Positions 54,213-57,500 of a stretch of 57,500 nucleotides of DNA are shown one piece after another. The first letter of the stretch is position 1. Each line of letters opens with the position of its first letter. The DNA lies in assembly GCA_905221605.1 (NCBI GenBank), contig CAJNDS010002246.1:1267429-1324928 (forward strand). Direction: 5' to 3'. The position numbers were made by a program, and so were the translations under genes. Source of the stretch: Symbiodinium natans (Eukaryota > Sar > Dinophyceae > Suessiales > Symbiodiniaceae). Under the pieces are notes generated by a model. The model was not told where the DNA came from, searched no databases, and worked only from the letters and a program-made list of their open reading frames with translations.

Positions 54213-54384
54213 AGGGGACCAGTACTGGTCCCCGGGAGAACCTGCTCCGGTACCGGGCCCATCGTGGGTGCTACCGACCTCCTGGCTGCAGGAGGCGGGC
54301 AAGCGACCTGGGTCGACCTTCGCCATAGAGGTCGAAGGGCGAAAGCGCCGCCCCGCCTCTGTAGGGGGGCGGCCTAGGCCCTGA
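54196..54384 (+). CDS. exon, 62 codons
   Basis: YLPYEGDQYWSPGEPAPVPG, PSWVLPTSWLQEAGKRPGST and FAIEVEGRKRRPASVGGRPR to TGA, directly before a TTTAGGG block (54,386-54,446). It contains the 20-bp perfect palindrome at 54,214-54,233. Confidence 0.55.
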   Translation, partial: GYLPYEGDQYWSPGEPAPVPGPSWVLPTSWLQEAGKRPGSTFAIEVEGRKRRPASVGGRPRP

Positions 54385-54447
54385 GTTTAGGGTTTAGGGT
54401 TTAGGGTTTAGGGTTTAGGGTTTAGGGTTTAGGGTTTAGGGTTTGGG

Positions 54448-54597
54448 GGAATTCCATGCGCCTGCCACGTTTGCAGGACGCGGAGCGATGTAAGCCTCGA
54501 AAAGTGCACGGAACCTAGGCGGAAAGCACGATTTCTGCCCGTGAGTGCGGTTCGACCTCACCATCCACGAAGCCTTATCAGCACTGAAATCCTCTGA
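54448..54597 (+). CDS. candidate exon after G array (frame uncertain)
   Basis: GIPCACHVCRTRSDVSLEKC, then TEPRRKARFLPVSAVRPHHP, to TGA. In another frame MRLPRLQDAERC ends at a consensus GTAAGC donor (54,491). Confidence 0.45.
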   Translation, partial: GIPCACHVCRTRSDVSLEKCTEPRRKARFLPVSAVRPHHPRSLISTEIL

Positions 54598-54632
54598 AAC
54601 CTACAACCCCTCACATCACTACAAGCCTAAAA

Positions 54633-54735
54633 CTTGGGGATGTTCCCCCTTGTACTAACAGTCCTTAGTCGGGATACTAATCTGGGGTAAGAGAATCCCT
54701 TTAAAGACTGTTAGTACAAGGGGGAAAAACCCCAG
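54633..54735. mobile_element. hairpin element, family A, copy 3
   Basis: CTTGGGGATGTTCCCCCTTG / CAAGGGGGAAAAACCCCAG with CTAACAGTCCTTAG inside; CCTAAAA (54,626) and CCTACAA (54,736) flank it. Confidence 0.9.
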
Positions 54736-54944
54736 CCTACAAACCCTTAACCAAAAAACGCAAAGCAACTCGCCCGGAAGAAAAGCCCCAAACAACACAA
54801 GCCCAACACATCTAGAAACACCAAGGCCTCGAACCCTAAGCAAACCCTGAAAGAGCCCTTAACAACCCTAAGCCCTAAACCCTCCCCCCACCCCCCTAAA
54901 CCCTAAACCCTAAAGTTCTAAACCATAAACCTTAAGCCCTTAAA

Positions 54945-55026
54945 CCGGAAAAAGTATGGGAGGCCTTCAACCGGCCGCTCCACAAAGGTCTTGAAGGCAG
55001 CCGGGGGGGTGGGGCCATCCCGGGAG
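54945..55026 (+). CDS. candidate exon between C and G arrays
   Basis: PEKVWEAFNRPLHKGLEGSR, then GGGAIPG, donor G|GTTTAGGG. Confidence 0.5.
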
Positions 55027-55068
55027 GTTTAGGGCATAAAGGGATTAGGGTTTAGGGCTCCTTTTGAT

Positions 55069-55181
55069 CTAGGATGCCCAGTAGTGCCCTTGTTCCCTTT
55101 TTGGGGGCTCTAGGTTCCCCTATAAACCCCTTTAAGCAAAAAAGGGCGCCCTCTTTAATCCCAGGTTACTGGGCAACCTAG
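55069..55181. mobile_element. hairpin element, family I, copy 3
   Basis: Ends CTAGGATGCCCAGTAGTGCC / GGTTACTGGGCAACCTAG; core GGTTCCCCTATAAACCCC as in the introns at 49,372 and 50,151. A truncated relative is at 8479 (GATGCCCAGTAGCGCG). Confidence 0.85.
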
Positions 55182-55285
55182 CCTGATGTTTAAGGATTTA
55201 GGGTTCAGGCAGGTTTGGGGGTTAGGGTTGAGGGCTGAGTGTGTTTAGGGTTAGGGTGTTTGAGCGCGTTTGCAGTTATGGCATC

Positions 55286-55354
55286 AACTGGCATTGTGGT
55301 CACCATCTAAACCCTAAACCCTAAACCCTAAAAACTGGCATTGTGTTCACCATC
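55286..55354. repeat. telomeric insert flanked by 22-bp duplication
   Basis: AACTGGCATTGTGGTCACCA-TC (55,286-55,307) and AACTGGCATTGTGTTCACCA-TC (55,333-55,354), one mismatch, with TAAACCCTAAACCC-type sequence of exactly 25 bp between. Confidence 0.95.
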
Positions 55355-55360
55355 CCCCAG

Positions 55361-55408
55361 CGACTTCGGCTTCCACAGCGGGCAACGATCGGCTGAGAGG
55401 GTGTCCGT
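55361..55408 (+). CDS. candidate exon m
   Basis: DFGFHSGQRSAERVS, after CCCCCAG, phase 2 end at a GC donor (GCTATC). Confidence 0.5.
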
Positions 55409-55516
55409 GCTATCATTTGGCATGTTTCCCCCCCTATACTAACAGTCCTTAGTAGGGACAGTACCCCTTCTTATAACCCCCGTGAAGGAGCTGTTAATAT
55501 AGGGGTAACATCCCAG
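55409..55516 (+). mobile_element. GC–AG intron with family A element, copy 4
   Basis: Hairpin ATGTTTCCCCCCCTATACTA / AATATAGGGGTAACAT with CTAACAGTCCTTAGTAGGGA inside; TCAT at 55,413 and 55,518. The GC–AG join keeps the frame into exon n. Confidence 0.7.
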
Positions 55517-55638
55517 TTCATGGCCATCATCTTGCAAGCCGGCAGAGTTCTGGAGTATGAAGGCTTGGCAGCCAGGTCGGCATGAGGTATGCAACCAAGA
55601 GCTTCTTTGTCAAGCTCGCGAGATCAACTTCCCGCGAC
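55517..55638 (+). CDS. candidate exon n
   Basis: SWPSSCKPAEFWSMKAWQPG, then RHEVCNQELLCQAREINFPR; phase 1 end at GC (GCTGCATCC). Strong third-position GC. Confidence 0.6.
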
Positions 55639-55779
55639 GCTGCATCCCCAAACCCTAAACCCTAAACCCTCACCCTACACCCTAAACCCTAAACGTCCCT
55701 AAACCCTCACCCTACACCCTAAACCCTAAACGTCCCTAAACCCGAAACCCGAAACGTGTGGACCCCGACTTGTCGACAG
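55639..55779 (+). other. candidate GC–AG intron of telomere-like C repeat
   Basis: Contains CCCTAAACCCTCACCCTACA twice as a direct repeat (55,663 and 55,701); ends CGACAG. Frame kept. Confidence 0.5.
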
Positions 55780-55857
55780 CACCTTTCTCGCGCGAGGCCG
55801 ACGTCCGGCAGCTGCAGCGCTACCTAGGCCTGGCCCTGGGGGCTTTTCTTGGGGGGA
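55780..55857 (+). CDS. candidate exon o
   Basis: FSREADVRQLQRYLGLALGA, then FLG; third positions nearly all G/C. GT donor (GTAGGG). Upstream DPDLSTAP is open in the same frame. Confidence 0.6.
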
Positions 55858-56088
55858 GTAGGGTTCAGGGTTTAGGTTTTAGGGTTTAGGGTTTAGGGTT
55901 TAGTTTTTAGGGTTTATGGATGACTTAGGGCTTGTAGTGGCTTAGGGCAGCAAAAGGCCTCAGGGCTTTTGATACAGAAGCCTAAATAGTTTACCATGTG
56001 TTACCATTCTGGCCCCTGTAAGATATACATATGTACATGTATGTATATATATATATATATGTATACTATGGCTTATTTGTTTTTGCAG

Positions 56089-56265
56089 GCGGTGGAACAG
56101 AGCCCATCACCCCTTTTCAAGGAAATGCCACCGATTTGTAACTGGGAGCCCTGTACGGTTTTAAGCTCAGACGTGTGGCGCACTGGGCTTAGTTCATCGC
56201 CAGGGCCCTTCAAGAACAATGCATGGTGCTTCATCTGGATTGCTACAATACGGCTGTTAGATTGA
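56089..56265 (+). CDS. terminal exon, 58 codons
   Basis: After a textbook acceptor (TTATTTGTTTTTGCAG); AVEQSPSPLFKEMPPICNWE, PCTVLSSDVWRTGLSSSPGP and FKNNAWCFIWIATIRLLD to TGA. A (AT)n tract (56,046-56,060) precedes it. Confidence 0.65.
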   Translation, partial: AVEQSPSPLFKEMPPICNWEPCTVLSSDVWRTGLSSSPGPFKNNAWCFIWIATIRLLD

Positions 56266-56445
56266 AGTAAATCCTGGGTCAACCCTGAGTTGTAACATTC
56301 AGACACACAAAAGGTTGTTCCATTGAATTGCGATGATTTCAAACAGCTAGTTCGAGCACATGTTGCCTTCACCATGATCAGTTTTAGATCAAATTACATA
56401 GCTTTTCTTTGGTAGGTAGCTGCAGGACAGTAGGTGGCTGCAGGA

Positions 56446-56624
56446 CGCCGTGGCATGGGAACCCACCAGTGAAATCACCCTTAAGCCCTGAACCCTCAAT
56501 ATCCCTCAACCAGAGTTTGCAAAACGGATCTCAGAGGAAAGTCCTGCCCACACTTTGGGAAGAAAGGCGTCGTGCAGCTTCATGGCTGCATTTGCTGGCA
56601 TTCAAGTTTCGAGATTTAGGGTAG
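56446..56624 (+). CDS. candidate terminal exon
   Basis: After GCAGGAC; PPVKSPLSPEPSISLNQSLQ, then NGSQRKVLPTLWEERRRAAS, to TAG beside a TTTAGGG patch. Confidence 0.45.
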
Positions 56625-56815
56625 CCTGAAGAGTTTAGGGTTTAGGGCGACAAGCCCTGCCTGCAGATTCATGGGTAGTTCTACGTTAGCTTGGAACCGC
56701 AACTAGGGTTATTGCTTTCACACATATGGCCCACTTATGGTGAGCACCGATGAACCTTCAGGCCCACGCCGGGTGCGAGCGTTAGAGGGTTCCGTGATCG
56801 GGGTTTCGCTTGCAG

Positions 56816-56901
56816 TTGGGTCGCAATGAGCTTGTATTGCAAGGCCTTCGTCAGTACCTGTCAGGAGATGAATCCGAATCTCGCGGGTTAGCGTGTCGCA
56901 A
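56816..56901 (+). CDS. candidate exon with good acceptor
   Basis: After GGGGTTTCGCTTGCAG; LGRNELVLQGLRQYLSGDES, then ESRGLACR, into CCCTAAACCC. Confidence 0.6.
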
Positions 56902-57149
56902 CCCTAAACCCTAAACCAAAGTTCAACAGATCCAAAGCGGAGGGCCCAAACTAGTTGAAGGGCTACGCGAGACCAGGCGATCGCTCTCGTGTCAAGTAAT
57001 CGCGTTCGGTATCCATGAATTATGTTAGGGTTTAGGATGTGGGGTGTAAGGAGGGCTTGAGGTACATCATTTGGCAAGGCCCCCCCCCCCCCAAAAAAAA
57101 AAAAAAAAAAATCACCCTGAGTATCCTGAATCAGAAACTCTCTCAATCC

Positions 57150-57283
57150 CAGCTTGCTCTCCTAAATCCTAAGCCCCAATGGCTGCTGAGGTTCTTTGCT
57201 CCTGGGGCTTCCAAAGGCATCCTGCTGGCAACTTCCAAAGAGACCCTAAAGGACAAGCTGCCGACCTTAAACTCAAAAACCCT
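57150..57283 (+). CDS. candidate exon
   Basis: WLLRFFAPGASKGILLATSK, then ETLKDKLPTLNSK. Upstream is C12A19 (57,080-57,111). Confidence 0.45.
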
Positions 57284-57354
57284 CAGCCCCTGAAGCCCCC
57301 AGACCCCCAAACCGCTGCCCATCTTTTAACGCCGGGCTTCCGTGTTCTTCCGAG

Positions 57355-57452
57355 ACTCTGCCCCGTATACTAAGAGTCCTTAATATGGATCATAGTATCC
57401 CCCCTAATAATCCCTGTTAAGGACTGTTAGTATACGTGGGAACATCCCAACT
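57355..57452. mobile_element. hairpin element, family A, copy 5
   Basis: CCCCGTATACTAAGAGTCCT / AGGACTGTTAGTATACGTGG with end GGGAACATCCCAAC; the left end is decayed. Confidence 0.85.
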
Positions 57453-57500
57453 TTGAACCCTCAACCTTGAAGAGGCTTGGGGGATCCAGTGCTCTCGGAG

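Noticed and set aside
53678-54262. 194-codon Pro-rich minus ORF
   Set aside because: Openness is due largely to the GGGGGGCCCA repeat. I kept only a low-confidence + call there.
54298-54370. Structured RNA suggested by GC-rich hairpins
   Set aside because: The same bases are better explained by the open frame at 54,196-54,384; no RNA family recognised.
1-57500. rRNA, tRNA, snRNA, spliced-leader and CRISPR features
   Set aside because: Looked for conserved tRNA arms, rRNA core segments, the dinoflagellate leader motif and regular spaced repeats; found none I can support. Regularly spaced telomeric units are not a CRISPR array.
1-57500. True chromosome end
   Set aside because: Telomeric blocks are short, in both orientations, and separated by unique sequence; no terminal array lies at either edge.

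Overview
The window looks like nuclear DNA of a dinoflagellate. The reasons are a plant/alveolate-type telomeric heptamer (TTTAGGG/CCCTAAA) scattered through almost all 57.5 kb, short GC-rich exons almost all on the + strand, introns that use GC and possibly GA donors beside GT, introns made of small terminal-inverted-repeat elements flanked by target duplications (introners), and a short domain (GDRAKLHGLVSKS...LNGWLGTVL...GRYQIRLDG) of a kind that recurs in dinoflagellate proteins. Nothing bacterial, viral or organellar was seen, and no rRNA, tRNA, CRISPR array or spliced-leader relic.

Layout. From 1 to about 44 kb the sequence is a mosaic of telomeric blocks (20-350 bp), GC-rich islands of 60-200 bp with an open frame and usable splice signals (candidate exons), hairpin elements of about 100 bp, poly-G runs and minisatellites. 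The common order is (CCCTAAA)n, then a GC-rich open island, then (TTTAGGG)n, so candidate introns tend to begin with the G-rich strand and end with the C-rich strand. From 42.8 to 44.1 kb there is a GA-rich simple repeat. From 44.2 to 50.7 kb lies the best coding region: a probable terminal exon (44.25-44.63 kb) and then a multi-exon gene. In that gene seven exons (47,437-50,672) join in one frame of 618 codons across six introns; five of the six are bounded by short direct repeats of the target. From 50.7 to 57.5 kb the mosaic resumes, with a G tract and a satellite array at 52.0-52.9 kb.

How it fits together. At least two candidate introns (29,500-29,542 and 51,082-51,146) consist wholly of TTTAGGG-type repeat, start GT, end AG and keep the frame. 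Several telomeric blocks lie between duplicated copies of flanking DNA. I infer two intron-making processes: hairpin introners, and telomeric repeat patches put in at breaks and then spliced out.

Limits. At about 50% GC an open stretch of 30-50 codons is often chance, so most isolated exons are given 0.3-0.6. They are ranked by length, third-position GC, splice signals and protein-like composition. No homology search was possible and most products are unnamed. Stretches not listed are degenerate telomeric sequence or unremarkable noncoding DNA.
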